Below are positions 22,143 through 33,840 of a stretch of DNA of 64,000 nt, in pieces. Source of the stretch: Iris pallida. Its lineage: Eukaryota > Streptophyta > Magnoliopsida > Asparagales > Iridaceae. The stretch spans positions 16,318,480 to 16,382,479 of the forward strand of contig JANAVB010023996.1 in NCBI GenBank assembly GCA_029216955.1, read 5' to 3'. The position numbers and the translations under genes are program-made. Below the pieces are notes generated by a model. That model did no database searches. It was not told the origin of the DNA and saw only the letters and a list, made by a program, of their open reading frames with translations. Numbering within the stretch: position 1 is the stretch's first letter; the number at the start of each line of letters is the position of its first letter.

Positions 22143-22278
22143 TAAGGTTTGTTGAAGAAGCTTCTGAGTCTGGAAGAAGAAAAGACAGAGTGGTCAAAGG
22201 AGATCGGGAAGAAGAGAAAGAGGTAGGGTTCAAAAAAGTCATGTTGGTGAAGAATGAAAGGAGCCAAAGTGTACGACT

Positions 22279-22289
22279 GTTTATAGACC
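22279..22289 (-). promoter_or_regulatory. TATA box for the element B antisense gene
   Basis: GGTCTATAAAC on the minus strand lies about 140 bp upstream of the antisense ATG at 22142, matching the arrangement in elements A and C. Confidence 0.6.
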
Positions 22290-22405
22290 AAAATGGTTGC
22301 ACAACATACGCTAAAAAGTTGGGATCGAGTTTGACTGGCGCAACCCAGACAAAACTATTTCCAAATTCAAAGTATTTAAAAACTTTTAAGTCTTTTCAAG
22401 TTTTG

Positions 22406-22424
22406 AAAACTTTGAAGGGGGTCG
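22406..22424 (+). promoter_or_regulatory. Polypurine tract of element B
   Basis: AAAACTTTGAAGGGGGTCG precedes the LTR start TGTAGAGG at 22425. Element C has AAACTTTGAAGGGGGTCT before TGTAGGGTG on the minus strand, so B and C are related families. Confidence 0.85.
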
Positions 22425-23400
22425 TGTAGAGGCTAAAAATCAAGCTATGTCACCTATTGGGAGATAGAAATCAAGGGGCGCCACTCATCTAGGGGTCACA
22501 TCAACAAGTTGTGTAACATCGATAGGTTACGCCTACCTCAGGTTGCACATGAGCTACGTGGCGCACTTCCTCGAGAAGCTGTAACGGCATCATCATTGCC
22601 TGACAACTGACAGCACGTATATCAAGAAAAATTCGTTCGAATCCCATACAAAATGGTGCTCGAGAAGATTTGGTCAGCCAGCAGTTTGCGTAATGTGTCT
22701 GGTTATGCGAGGTTGAACCCAGGCGCAAGTTGCTAGGTTGTGTACCCGCACAACCTGGTGAAGCTCACGCAATATGATCGTCCAAAGTTGGGTGACGTGG
22801 CGCACAAGCCACCAACTTCGCAGAGCTTGCCTACTATATTGCTCACGACCATTCGTATCTCACTCAAATGATGCCACGTGTCCACACCAGTTGGTGCAAC
22901 CGCACGCACAAGTTGCTATATTGTGCCCCGTACAACCTAATGAAGCTCGTACAAGGTGATCGAACAGTATCCAGAGTAGGGTAATGTGGTGCACAAACCA
23001 CTAACTTCGAAGAATGTGCCCACTACACTGCCCACGACAACGTGCATCTCAATCAAACGATGCCATACGTCCACAGCAGTTGGTGTAACTGCTCGTGCAA
23101 GTGAACAGGAGGTGTACAACCTGAAGTGTACGCAACCCGGAATAACTGCCAAACAGTTATTTAATAAACTCTAAAATAGAGTTTCAAATCAGTCTTAAAT
23201 CATCACGAAGGATCAAAAACTCTTGCAAAAGTGTTGTTGCATCCTCCAGAAGCTCGTGTCTTCGATATCTCATCGTCCAAGGGATAAAGTGATCGTCTTC
23301 TGATCAGATTCCTACAGTTGTACTTCCCGAGAAATCAATTGCACTCTTTGTAATTTTTCTCAGTTTATAGAAATTGAATTTTCTTTTTGTTTTTTTAACA
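22425..23400 (+). repeat. Element B 3' LTR (976 bp)
   Basis: It begins TGTAGAGG after the PPT and ends TTTTTTAACA. Its R-U5 part (about 23270-23380), including CATCGTCCAAGGGATAAAG and TTCCTACAGTTGTA, matches the minus strand of LTR C (59900-59990). U3 carries a 185-190-bp tandem repeat with many GCACAAG/GTTGTG motifs. CCCAG after the end would be the TSD. Confidence 0.8.
22720..23130 (+). repeat. 185-190-bp tandem repeat in LTR B U3
   Basis: Copies start with GCGCAAGTTGCTAGG (near 22722), GCACAAGTTGCTATA (near 22906) and a truncated GTGCAAGTGAAC (near 23094). Each contains paired CGCACAACC / GTGGCGCACAAGCCACC type blocks and CAGTTGGTG. Confidence 0.8.
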
Positions 23401-23763
23401 CCCAGCAGGCCATATAAAATCTTTCGCCTGTCATCGCTGCTGCTATTAGCATTTTGATTTGTACCTTCTATTTAGAAGTGCTACAGTCGTTTGTTACTGT
23501 TACGAAATCTTTTTAGATTATCGTAATCCAGAATCCTTCTAGGATCTCTGTTGTGCACCTTACTTGAAGTGTTGCATTAAAACATTGTTTTTATATTTGT
23601 TTTATTTTCTCATTTTTTATAAAAAATTGTGCCCCATAATAACATGTCATTGATGTCGACAGGATCCAAGTGGTACAGAAGGTGCTACGAATGGGATCTA
23701 GCATCGACGTGACAGTCGAGGAGCTAGAGAAAAAGGAAGATGTAAAGCAACTCAGGGGGTCGA
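23401..23763 (+). other. Unassigned segment between LTR B and LTR D
   Basis: A short coding-looking stretch (MGSSIDVTVEELEKKEDVKQ, about 23690-23760) follows a possible TCGACAG splice acceptor and is cut at 23764 by LTR D. I cannot assign it to a family. The upstream 250 bp are AT-rich with no clear feature. Confidence 0.35.
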
Positions 23764-26221
23764 TGTAACGCCGCAGTCCCAAAATACGTAGGACTAAGAA
23801 TATGTAAGCATGCCAACAACGTAACCAGTAGACTCCAAAACAACTAGAATACATATAAGTTGTCTTGGTTTCTACATCTATCTATTAAATCACCTATCAT
23901 ATATCTCAATCCACAAAATGAATAAATATCAAGAATAAATAATATGTGTTATAGTGTGCATCCAATTCACATATATGTTTGAATAGACTCGTAGAACAAT
24001 ATAGGTCTATAAAACTAGGCTAGTAAGCAGATTGCAGGTAATGAATGTAAATATAGAATCACGAAAGATACTTGAATTAGAAATAGCAACACCATCATGA
24101 TCAACGAACTAACTCCATGCAACCAACTAACTGGAGAGATCACCAGGTCCTCAAAGGGACGTAACAAGATACAGAAAAATATGTGATATAAACATGTCAC
24201 ATAACCATAGGTAAAAATAAATAACCTAGACCGCAACACAGTCTAGTGTCACATTATCGAAGCAGTGAACCACCCCCTACAACCAAAAGAACAAGGGATG
24301 GCACACTGTTCTGTGATAAGACACTTCCTATGGCATTATCAGGTATAAGTAGAGAAACATCAACAAGGTCACCTAACCATTCTAAGTGAATATACAATTT
24401 AAGAACAGTCCATGTCTGCATGACTACCAAGTCAAGTCGAAGAAATAAAGTACCTCAATTGCGAGACAAAGTTCTATATACCATTCCTTAGTCTCGAGTC
24501 TATAGCATATAGACTATATACCATTCCTCGGTCTCGAGTCTATAGCATATAGTCTATATATCGTTCCTCAGTAGTGAGTGAGTCTATGATAGATAAGGAG
24601 GTAGTCAATGTCTAATCGTGTTCTTCCCATCCAATGATCTATCTATGTCGTATCCACGACATAATACCTCTAATAACTGCTAAGTCTTCTAACATGCATT
24701 TCTATCAGTAGTTACAACCTAACGCACGTCCTATACATACTAGTGGCCATCTGACTATGCAAGTTTGAGACCCTATATGAGACTCACAACTCGTAGAACA
24801 CATGTGTCATGGCCAAAGAAGATATAACAATATCTCATAATAATGAGGTAGTTCTAAAACTAAGTCAATATGCATAAAAATAAAGAAAATTTGCTGAAAC
24901 GACTAAGTCGCTTGCACCCAAGTATGACTTGGTAGCACAATTTAATATAAAATAAATAAGTAAATAAATAAATAACAAAAGTAAAAAATTGCTGAAGTGA
25001 CATTAAATAGACATAATCTTTTGGCAAGGTATCTTACCTGGAAGTGGTGTGTAGAATCGACAAAGTCTAGTAATCAACTCATCAAACCAAAGAAGCAACA
25101 CAAGTAAAACTTTCGCAAACGTCTCCATGCTGAAATAAACGTCACCAACATTTTTGGAATAAGAAAACTAACTATGATCGACCACCCATACGACAATTCT
25201 GGACATAGGAGCAAAATGGTAATTTTGGATCAAAACGATGTTCGTCATTGGACCCGTTTTGCACCAAAAAGCGTGCAAAACCTAAGGGTCTCTAAAGTCA
25301 ACAAATTGTATGTCTACAGGTCCAATTTTTTTTACAAACTTAAGGTATGTCCAATTTTAGATTCCAATGAGTCGTGGACAACATCGCCCGTTGAGTCAGA
25401 TCGTCGGATCTGCAAAACGGTAATCCAGTGAACTGTCTCAAAATTGGACCAAATTTGGCCCATAGGACTAAAAAATATCACGAGTCCAATGGAACAAGTT
25501 TCATCATGATGTGACGAGCATGCACGAAGTAATAGATTGATTTAGAAAATTATCAATACAGAGTTTTTTACGGATACGTATCGAATTCATCGCGCACACG
25601 CAACCAATTCGAGTTCTGTCAATTCCTACATGTGCACAAAGTCCTTACGCACCTTTCGATGTGATTATTTTACGACCAAGTCATCCGGTTTGTCGGGACG
25701 GACCCCGTATCGGAGTTTTCAATATTTTGAAAGCTGATTTTTGGAACTGATTTAGTTTTAAAACAAATGAAAAGAAAATTATGAATAAATAGTCTTTGTG
25801 AAGCTGTTCATGTTGTCTATAACCATGTTCTTTTAGATTTTGAAAATACTCGGTATTCTGTTCAAAATTTGGCTTCCAAAACATGGTTTTGGGATAGTTT
25901 TTAATGTTAAAAAATCGAGTTTTTCTCAATTTTGGAACTCGTTTTACAACGCACACGATGCGAAATAAAATAAACTACTTGATGGGTTTTGAAGGGGAAT
26001 AGGTTGTTTATGTATCTCAGAAATCGTCTCATGAATAGGGTGAACATGGAGGGAGTAATCGCATCATGAAGGAGGGTGTATTGCCCTTTGGTGTTGCTAG
26101 TGTTGCTGCTATTTGTTGTGGCGGCTGCTGCTGGTACCACGCGTGGCCGGTCTACGACGGTGCACCGTAGCGTCGACCAAGGGTCAGGCTCGTGCAGCTG
26201 GATTACATTTAGTGTTTTACA
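23764..26221 (-). repeat. Probable solo LTR D of a Tekay-like element
   Basis: The segment has inverted ends (TGTAACG... and ...GTTTTACA). Read on the minus strand it ends TTTTGGGACTGCGGCGTTACA-like, in the style of LTRs E and G. Its interior has no coding capacity and contains a 41-bp direct repeat (CCATTCCT-AGTCTCGAGTCTATAG near 24482 and 24523). No matching TSD was found (GTCGA left, AAATA right), so the right boundary or orientation may be wrong. Confidence 0.45.
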
Positions 26222-26525
26222 AAATATTTTTTCTATCATATGTATATATATACATATGTACCGGGGGGAGGGTCGGCGAATTCGCGGGTTCCTTTGGTTA
26301 CTGTTCATCCGAACAGTAACCAATGGAAAAAGTTTTTTTTTTACAAATTTCCTATAAAAATTTAAAAATGTTTCAAAATAATTCTAAAATTTTTTTACAA
26401 TGTTCTAGTAAATCTAGAAAATACTAAAAGATTTTAAAAACATTTTTTGCATAAAAATTTCTTAGTATTTATTTTACAATATAAAATATATATATACATA
26501 TATATATATACATATATACAAATGG

Positions 26526-29500
26526 ATGAATCTCCACCCCCCTTCTTCCGATCACCTCCATTCCCCCACCACCCCCCCTCCACGCCGCCTTTGCGACGGT
26601 TGCTGGTCGTCGGAGGTGCTTTCCAACCTCTCACTGAGCTATCCGGCGCCTGCCCCTCTCCGTTTTCCAGCCGCAGGCGGAGACGCCGCTTCTGCCACCC
26701 CTATCTTCCCCGGCCGAGGCCTCCACGGCAGCCACCCCCCTATCTTCCCCATCCATCCTTGGCGCTCCCCCTCCTTCGAATGGACGGAAGAGCAGCTAGC
26801 CCTACTAGGGCGCTGGTGGGTTCGCGCTCACCCGACCGCCGTCCCTCGGCCGGCGTCGACGCCCGTCCGTCCCTCGACTCTTCTTTCCGCGATCTCCCCG
26901 GCGAAGGTCACTTCGCTTGATGCCCGGCACCCCCCTTCCAGCCTCATCGGGTCGGTCTCTCCCTCGCCTGACCCGAGAGAGGCTATCACCCTCCAGATAC
27001 ATGTCCCTTATTCCATCGAAGTGGCCGGCGTCGTTGGCCCAGCGGCCTCGCCTCCCTCAGCCTCGGGCTCTGTGCTGGCACCCCGCCCGATAAGGGTCGT
27101 ATCCGCCAACTGCCATCACCCCTCGGTTGGCGTGACAGCCCATGCGCTTGGTGCTGGCTTCGAGGACCAGCTGTCCTATGACCACGACTGCTCCCGAGGC
27201 TCCTGTTCCCTTTCCCCCCTCGGGCAACGTACAGAGCCAATATGGTGCAACACCCCCTGCGCCTGGTTCTCGCATGCTTCTTTGCAGGACGCCAGCTGGC
27301 AACTCCCTAGCGCAACCTATGGGCGGCGCGTGTCCCCCTTTGGTACAACCAGCGTCCGGTGTTGGGTCCTTCCGCCCTTTGGCGCAAGAGATGACTTGTG
27401 CCCCCCCCGCTCTTGTGTCAACCTTTAGCGCAACCAGCGTCTGGTGCTGGTTATTCTCGACCGTTGTCGTGCGCGCTCACTAACGCCCCCCCTTTGACCC
27501 CTGGGCTCTCATGCCCCCCTTTGGCACAACCTGCGTCAGGTGTTGGCCCTCCCTGTCCTTCGGCGCACGTGAGGACTTACGCCAGCCTTGTAGGCCAGGC
27601 GCTTCCTCAAGCGACCCCGCTCCCTCCCCTGGCGAATGTCGCTCCTCTTCCCGACCCTGTTGGCATGGCGTACCCCAACGCCCCTCTAGCGCATGGTGCT
27701 ACCCCGTCACTCACGTTCCCTCCCTCCAGCCACGCGCCTTTTGGAGCTGGCTCTACTCCGGCGACATCCATCCCCACTTCGGCGCCAACTTCTATTGGAA
27801 TTGCTCTCGTAGGCCTGCCATACGTGTATGCCTCTTCAGTGGCATCTCTATCCTCTGGTTCTTCCTCCTCGGGTCATCCTGGATAGCGTGCCAACCCAGT
27901 AACACACTTCACCTTCCCCCCCGCTAGAGAGCAGGTGTCGTCCCCTCTAGACTTGGCGCTCGCTAGTCCCTTCCACGATCCTCCTAGCTCCTCCTTTCAA
28001 TCGACGGGGGACACTCTTCCTGCTGTCGACGACCTCGATGGTCGCCCGACCATCCTTTTCCCTGTGCACCCCGCTGGCCATACCTCCTCTGCCGTTCCCG
28101 GGTACTCCTCCACATCGGACAATCCCTGTGCAGTGGTCTCACCCGGAGACTCCTCTCACTCGGCCATTCCCAGCGCGATGGAACCCCCTCGTGCTCCCTC
28201 TTACGCCGAGGCTCTCCGGCCAGATCGTGGGAGGCACTTACCCCCTCCGGTGGTAGAGATTTAGCTTCCAGACGTAGTATTCTCGCCACCTATTGTCGGC
28301 TACCCCTTCCGTGTCCCCTTCATCGCGTTGGAAATCTTCTCCCTATCCTTCTCCTTCTCTAAGACGTTTGTCCTCAAATTTGGATTCGGATGCCCAAAAA
28401 TCAACATAGTCGTGGAAGCTTTCGTAAGGTGGGGCCTCTTTGCAGCCTACTGAGTCGCTCTGCTTGATCCCAAGCACATGTTCCTCCATCTTTCAGCCGA
28501 ACCGGACTACTCATTAGTCTGGGATAAGGGAACTTCTAGAATCGGCACACAGAACGTTAAAATTGTCAAATGGTCTCCTAACTTCAACCCCAAAGTTGAC
28601 TCGACAATCATATCCACATGGATCACCCTCTCCAACCATCCCCTGGTTTGCTTCCTCGCAGTTGCCCTCAAATGGATAGCCAGCTCCTTTGGGACCCTGG
28701 TAGCTATCGTAGAAGAAACCCGTAACCTCTCCAAATACAATTACGCAAAGATATGGGTGGAGTTAGACCTCGTGAATGACCCTCACAAACTAATAGAGAT
28801 CGAGCTCGGAGATCAAACACACCGCCAACCACTGGTTTTCGACAACAACATCATCTTTTGTAAATACTGCCAGATGAGCGGTCATTCCATGCAGCACTGA
28901 TTTCGTGCCCACCACGAGCTTAAGAAGTCTAGCTCGCGCAATCCATGCCCGCCGGCTGCTCACCGTGACCCTGACACAGTTAATCAGACTTCGCTTTCCA
29001 ATCCTCCGCTTCTGATTGACGACCCAATACTACTGCCCTGCTCCCGTCCGACCATCATGACTAGCTCCACCATCGTCCTATTCAATCCACCAGCTGTCAC
29101 TCTTTACAACTCCTTTGAACTACTCACATTCATCATCCCTGACAGTGCTCCGGATAACTCCAGTGAGTCCTCTTCGTCCATCCCCGGCGAAGACGTCCAG
29201 CCAGATTCCCCTAAGCCCAGCTGTTCTGCCGAGAGGCATAACCCCCCTCAAACACATCACCCAGGCACCGACATCGCTCCCACCGTGCCACCCCCATCTC
29301 AACTCATAACTTATTTAAGCTCATAATCTTCCCCCTTCTGAGGACTCTCACTCCCCCCCCTCTTACCACCTACCGCCCTCATCAGCCTGGAGAGGTTCAG
29401 ATAGAGAGTCGCCCAGAACAGAATACTGAACCTCGGCTTCTCGATGCTAATCCAACTTGTCTCACATCCGAGCCGACAATCCCTTCGACAGATGCTGGGC

Positions 29501-29677
29501 CCCCTCACAGCATACGTTTAACCCAGCTTCAACCCTACTTTAACCGGCAGGTTCTAGCAAGCCAAGGAAGCGGGTTTCCTGGACCGTGGAAATCCCTTAT
29601 GTGCCCGTGAAAGAATATGAAAATGATTCTACTACCTCCTTGACAGATGTCAATGATAGCAGCGAACCCGGCTGGAC
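26526..29677 (+). pseudogene. LINE ORF1, 5' part (DUF4283 and CCHC)
   Basis: The N-terminal third (26526-27930) is Pro/Ser/Ala-rich and passes through several frames; an imperfect repeat encoding PLAQPASGVG-like peptides occurs at about 27306-27545. From 27935 one frame carries SYAEAL, a stop at 28262, the DUF4283 region (LLDPKHMFLHLS, EPDYSLVWDKG, KWSPNFNP, LVCFLAVALKWIASSFG) with a stop near 28452, and the knuckle FCKYCQMSGHSMQH whose last Cys codon is a TGA. ORF1 of this type binds RNA for the LINE particle. The C-terminus (EPGWT) is cut at 29677 by LTR E. Confidence 0.75.
29673..29677 (+). repeat. TSD of solo LTR E, left copy (TGGAC)
   Basis: TGGAC is repeated at 31564-31568. Removing the LTR and one copy rejoins the LINE frame as EPGWT then SNVIVV. 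Confidence 0.9.
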
Positions 29678-31563
29678 TGTAGTACCCCGACCCGCAAGAT
29701 GCCTTATGATGGATGGTTGGTTCGATGAAGCCTTGTTGGACTTAAGATTATACGAAGGATCGCTTGGAAGGCTATGCAATCATGGCAGGAATCATCCTAT
29801 GAATGTGAGTAGTGTTGAACCCTTCAAAGATCCTTTAGCTTCACGCTTAAAATAAGGATAGTATGCTATGTTCTTGTTGTGTTGCTCAATAATACCTTGC
29901 ATAAAATTTAGAAAGATAACGAAAGATAATAATCACCTGAATGTAAACTGTTGCGGCTAAATGAATTGTATGCTTGTACGATATTGTGATGAATTACATG
30001 ACAGGTGAAGACAAAGTCCCAAATACTTGGGCGGTGAGTGTATCGAGCTTTGGCTCAATAAATAGATAGCAAAACAGATATTAAGACCCAAGGACTGGGC
30101 AGTAAGTATGCTTGATTTGTATTCGAATGAATATATGCTAAAATAGATGCTAAGTCCCAGTAATTGGGCGGTAAGTACATTGAGTTGGTTGGAAAGATAT
30201 ATGGTATCAAAGATGTGGCAAAAGGATTGGGTATCAATATTCTATTATCCTGTTGCCGATGTAGAATGTTGATTACGCCAAGACCCTGGATTGGGAAGAT
30301 GATAATATGAGCATTGGCTCAAGGCAAGATGGCAAGATGGCAATATGAATGAGAATGGTGGCTGAATTACTTAGTTTTCCTTATCATGCATTATATATTT
30401 TCTTCTTTAATAAGTTGCATATAGTTGCATGGTCATGGACAACTTGTCGACAAGGTGGTTTCTCGAACGGTATTCCTGGGCCATGGAACCCGTTTCGTCC
30501 TGGGGAAACCAATGCTGAAGTAGTAGCAGTGCTGAAGTAGTAGCACGGTATAAAGGACTTACAGTGGGGCTAGCTACCTGCACTGGCAAGGGTGCTGTAT
30601 ACCTGTAAGTCGGTCCAAGATGGCGTGTCGCCAGTGACCTTCATATAGATAGGTCCGGTGCTAATGATGTCTTATGCAGGCAGAGTAAGTTATTACTCAA
30701 ATACAGGGAAGGATGTCGACTGTTGGTAAGAATCACCTGAACGGTGATATTTATATTGAATCATGATATTGTTCCTAACAATGCCTTGTGCAGGCAGAGT
30801 AAGTATTATAAATGTATAGGGATGGCTACACTACCATGGGTAAGAATCGCCAAAGGGTGATAACAATATGCTTTAAATTATGTTGGCTATGAGATTTGTA
30901 TGTTTTACTTCTTGTCGGCTATAACATGAAATTGACCCTAAGGCAACGAGAAAGACCATAGTTAATAATGTTCTTTAACATGATTACTTAGTGTTGTCTT
31001 CTTAGATGAGTTAGGCCAGCACCGCTTGCCAGTACATTGATGATGTACTGACCCACGTTGTGGACAATATTACAGGTATTTGCTTGGGGGTAATCCTGTG
31101 AATCAGTGTATGGCATCGATGAATCGGATGGGTGTACAGAAGCTCTTCTTTCAAGACGATGTCTTCGGCTATACGGGACATAATGTATGGAACAGTAGAA
31201 CTCAGATGTACCAGTGAGATTATAGCCATATTGGCAAGTTCATTGTAAAGAAGTCGATATATTCATTTGTAGCCTAAAGGGCAAGTGCATACATTCAGTT
31301 GGCTATTCAAAAGTCTTGTAATCAGTTGTAAACTCTGTATTCCGCTGCAAGTCTTGTAATCCATTATGATTATCAATAAAAGAGATACGTTTCTTCAATA
31401 TCTTGTGTGATTTCAATTTATCTGCTTGGTTCTGCTGTATTGTCGATGTCTTCTAAGAATTACCATGATTTGTAATGGTTTTGCCTTGTACAAGTACAAT
31501 CTAGACTTGTACGGCATCACGCCCAGTGGCTAGTTTTCGATCCTTCGGGATCGGGGCGTGACA
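29678..31563 (+). repeat. Solo LTR E of a Tekay-like gypsy element (1886 bp)
   Basis: It starts TGTAGTACCCCGACCC and ends GATCGGGGCGTGACA, with a perfect 5-bp TSD TGGAC. An AATAAA lies near 31375. It contains a tandem-like repetition of ATGC-GGCAGAGTAAGT blocks (30678, 30789) and CCCA-TTGGGCGGTAAGT blocks (30022, 30095, 30162). No internal coding sequence is present, as expected after LTR-LTR recombination. Confidence 0.9.
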
Positions 31564-31568
31564 TGGAC

Positions 31569-31647
31569 TAGCAATGTTATCGTAGTCAAAGGGTCCTCCA
31601 TCACACCCACCAAAAAAACCTCCTCTAAGAAGAGCAAAAACAAATAA
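31569..31647 (+). pseudogene. LINE ORF1, C-terminal end
   Basis: The frame resumes as SNVIVVKGSSITP followed by a Lys/Ser-rich tail (KKTSSKKSKNK) and TAA. ORF2 starts about 70 bp downstream. Confidence 0.7.
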
Positions 31648-31717
31648 AAGCAGCAAACGACAATGACAACAAGGTCCACTATAAAGATTAATCACCTCCC
31701 TCCCCCTACCCCATCAA

Positions 31718-33835
31718 ATGCTTAACATCATCTCATGGAACATGAGAGGGCTTGGAAATAAACCGACGCTGAATAGAATCCTCAGCCTCAAGATAACTAA
31801 TCGAATAGATCTCTTAATCATTATTGAGCCAAAAATTCCTCGAAGAAGAATCAAAGCCACTCAACTCAAGCTCGGATTCCCTTATGCCATCATAGGTTGC
31901 AATGACATCTGGATCTTTTTTGCGCCAGAATTTAAATTTAGCACCAGAAAAGATTCTTCTCAGGCTCTATCTTGTTGGGTCGAACATCCAGCCCTCAAGT
32001 CCCGCTCCATCCTTTCCGTCGTTCATTGAAGTTGTGACATCCACGAGCGAAGATTGCTTTGGGAAGACCTGTTGGAAGCTGCCTTATCCTACCAAGGTCT
32101 TCCATGGCTCTGCGTCGGAGATTTCAACACGGTGTCCTACAAAGAGGATAAATTCAGTGGTTGCACGTCTCCAGCCTGCGATAGACAATTTCAACAACTT
32201 TATCTTCTACGAAAACTTAACCTCCATCCCCTTCCACGGCAGTGCATTCACCTGGTGCAACATACTGGAGGTTCATCGGCGGTAGTACTCCCGTTTGGAT
32301 CGGGCGATGGTCAACGACAGTTGGTCTGACATGGGCTTGATCACAAACATCTCTCATCTGAACTCCACCAAATCGGACCACTCCCCTCTTCTCATCATGC
32401 TCAGCAACAACCACACCAGCACTAAAAAAGTATTCCGCTTCCTCGACTTCTAGCGTCATCATCCCCGATTCTAGAATGTCGTGGCCTCCATTTGGAACTC
32501 TGTTTCGGGAATTGACCCCTGGTTCGGATGGCTACTAAACTGAAAGTCACTCGTAAGGCATTAACGTCCTGGAGCAAAATAGCTTTTGGAGACATCTTCC
32601 AGGTAATTAAGGTGGCGGAAAACGACGTCACTCGTGCTGAGACCTCGTTTGCCATTGATAGATCTTCTGCTGCTCGTGCCTCGCTAAACCTTGCCAGAGC
32701 TCTTCTTAAATCTAGGCTGAAAGTAGAAACAGAATTCTGGAGGCAAAAAGCCAGATTGACATGGGACACCGATGGTGACCGGAATACCAGTTTCTTTCAT
32801 GCATGTGTCAAAGGCCACAGAAACTAATTAAAATTATACCGGATATACGACGACAATGGCACCATGGTGGATGACCAGGAAGGCATTCAGGCTGCGGCAG
32901 AGAACTTCTACTCTAACCTTTTCACTAAAGAGCCCGTCGTTAAAGACTTTGTGCTCTTGTCCGAAATCCTATCCCTCATCAGCGACAGCGAGAATAAGAT
33001 CCAACTGGCTACTCCATCGGAGGAGGATGTCAGGGAGGCTATCTGGTCCATAAAAGAATACAGTGCTCCGAGGCCTGATGGCTTCAATGGCGTATTTTTT
33101 CGATCTTGTTGGGACATCTTAAAATTCGACTTATTGGAGGCCACTATAGCCTTTTTCCAATGGACAAGATATCCCAATTCCATTTCTTGTGCCAACATCA
33201 TCCTAATCTCCAAGAAAGACAACCCGAAAACCTTCAAAGACTTCCGTCCTATCAGCTTATGCACCTTTACCAACAAGATCATATCGAAGATCGTTGCCAA
33301 CCGGATGTGCAATCTCCTTCCCAAGATCATCTCCGAAGAGTATAGCGGGTTTGTTAAAGGCCGTAACATCACTGACAACATCCTCCTTGCACAGAAGAAA
33401 TCACATGTATGAAGTTTCCGTCCACAGGGGGGGACGTTGCCATCAAACTGGACATAGAGACGGCTTATGACCACCTGACTGGCAATTCATGATCTGGGTC
33501 TTCAGGGCGTTCGACTTTTCCGAATCTTGGATTGACATCATATTTAGATCTATCAACAATGCTTGGTTTTCCACTGTCATCAATGGCCAGGAAGTGGGGT
33601 TCTTCCGATCTACTCGCGGGGTAAGACAGGGGGACCCCCTCTCTCCCATTATTTTTATCATTGCGGCAGAAGCTCTCAGTAGAAGCCTCAATAGCATGTC
33701 ACGAATGCCCGGTTTCCACCACATCCATACCACCACTGGCTGTATGCTTATCACTCACCTGGCTTATGCTGACGACATTCTTATCTTCTCATCTGGAGAC
33801 ATCGGATAGATCGAGGTGGTTCAAAGTACGCTAGC
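31718..33835 (+). pseudogene. LINE ORF2: endonuclease and reverse transcriptase, 5' part
   Basis: ORF2 starts at MLNIISWNMRGLGN, the AP-type endonuclease opening. The frame breaks near 32028, and the domain continues with LCVGDFNTV near 32105. RT follows from 32528: TDGDRNTSFFHA, APRPDGFNGVFF, FRPISLCTF, GFVKGRNITDN, then a frame change near 33410, STRGVRQGDPLSPI and HLAYADDILIFS with the catalytic YADD intact. Stops near 32826 and 33808 and at least three frameshifts rule out function. Chromovirus F inserted just after the catalytic motif. Confidence 0.85.
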
Positions 33836-33840
33836 AAGAT
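33836..33840 (+). repeat. TSD of chromovirus F, left copy (AAGAT)
   Basis: The right counterpart is GAGAT at 46318-46322, one mismatch. Removing the element restores the LINE frame (LAR then YTRCF), which supports the boundaries. Confidence 0.7.

Larger units (their letters stand above)
20545..22424 (+). mobile_element. Element B: 3' internal region of a second Tat-like element
   Basis: It lies between the end of element A and a PPT plus LTR (22425-23400), so A appears to have inserted into B. It contains a duplicated stretch (GGAATCGAAACAACATTTTC near 20555 and GGGAACCGAAACAACCTTTC near 20645), an antisense first exon, a palindromic tandem array and no recognisable pol. The 5' part would lie left of the window. 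Confidence 0.65.

Noticed and set aside
23750..23763. CTCAGGGGGTCGA before TGTAACG read as a PPT for a plus-strand LTR
   Set aside because: The preceding sequence reads as coding in one frame and the far end looks like an LTR start on the minus strand, so minus orientation was preferred. The point is unsettled.
32908..33474. Minus-strand 188-codon frame
   Set aside because: It is the shadow of the LINE reverse transcriptase on the plus strand, which carries the conserved motifs.
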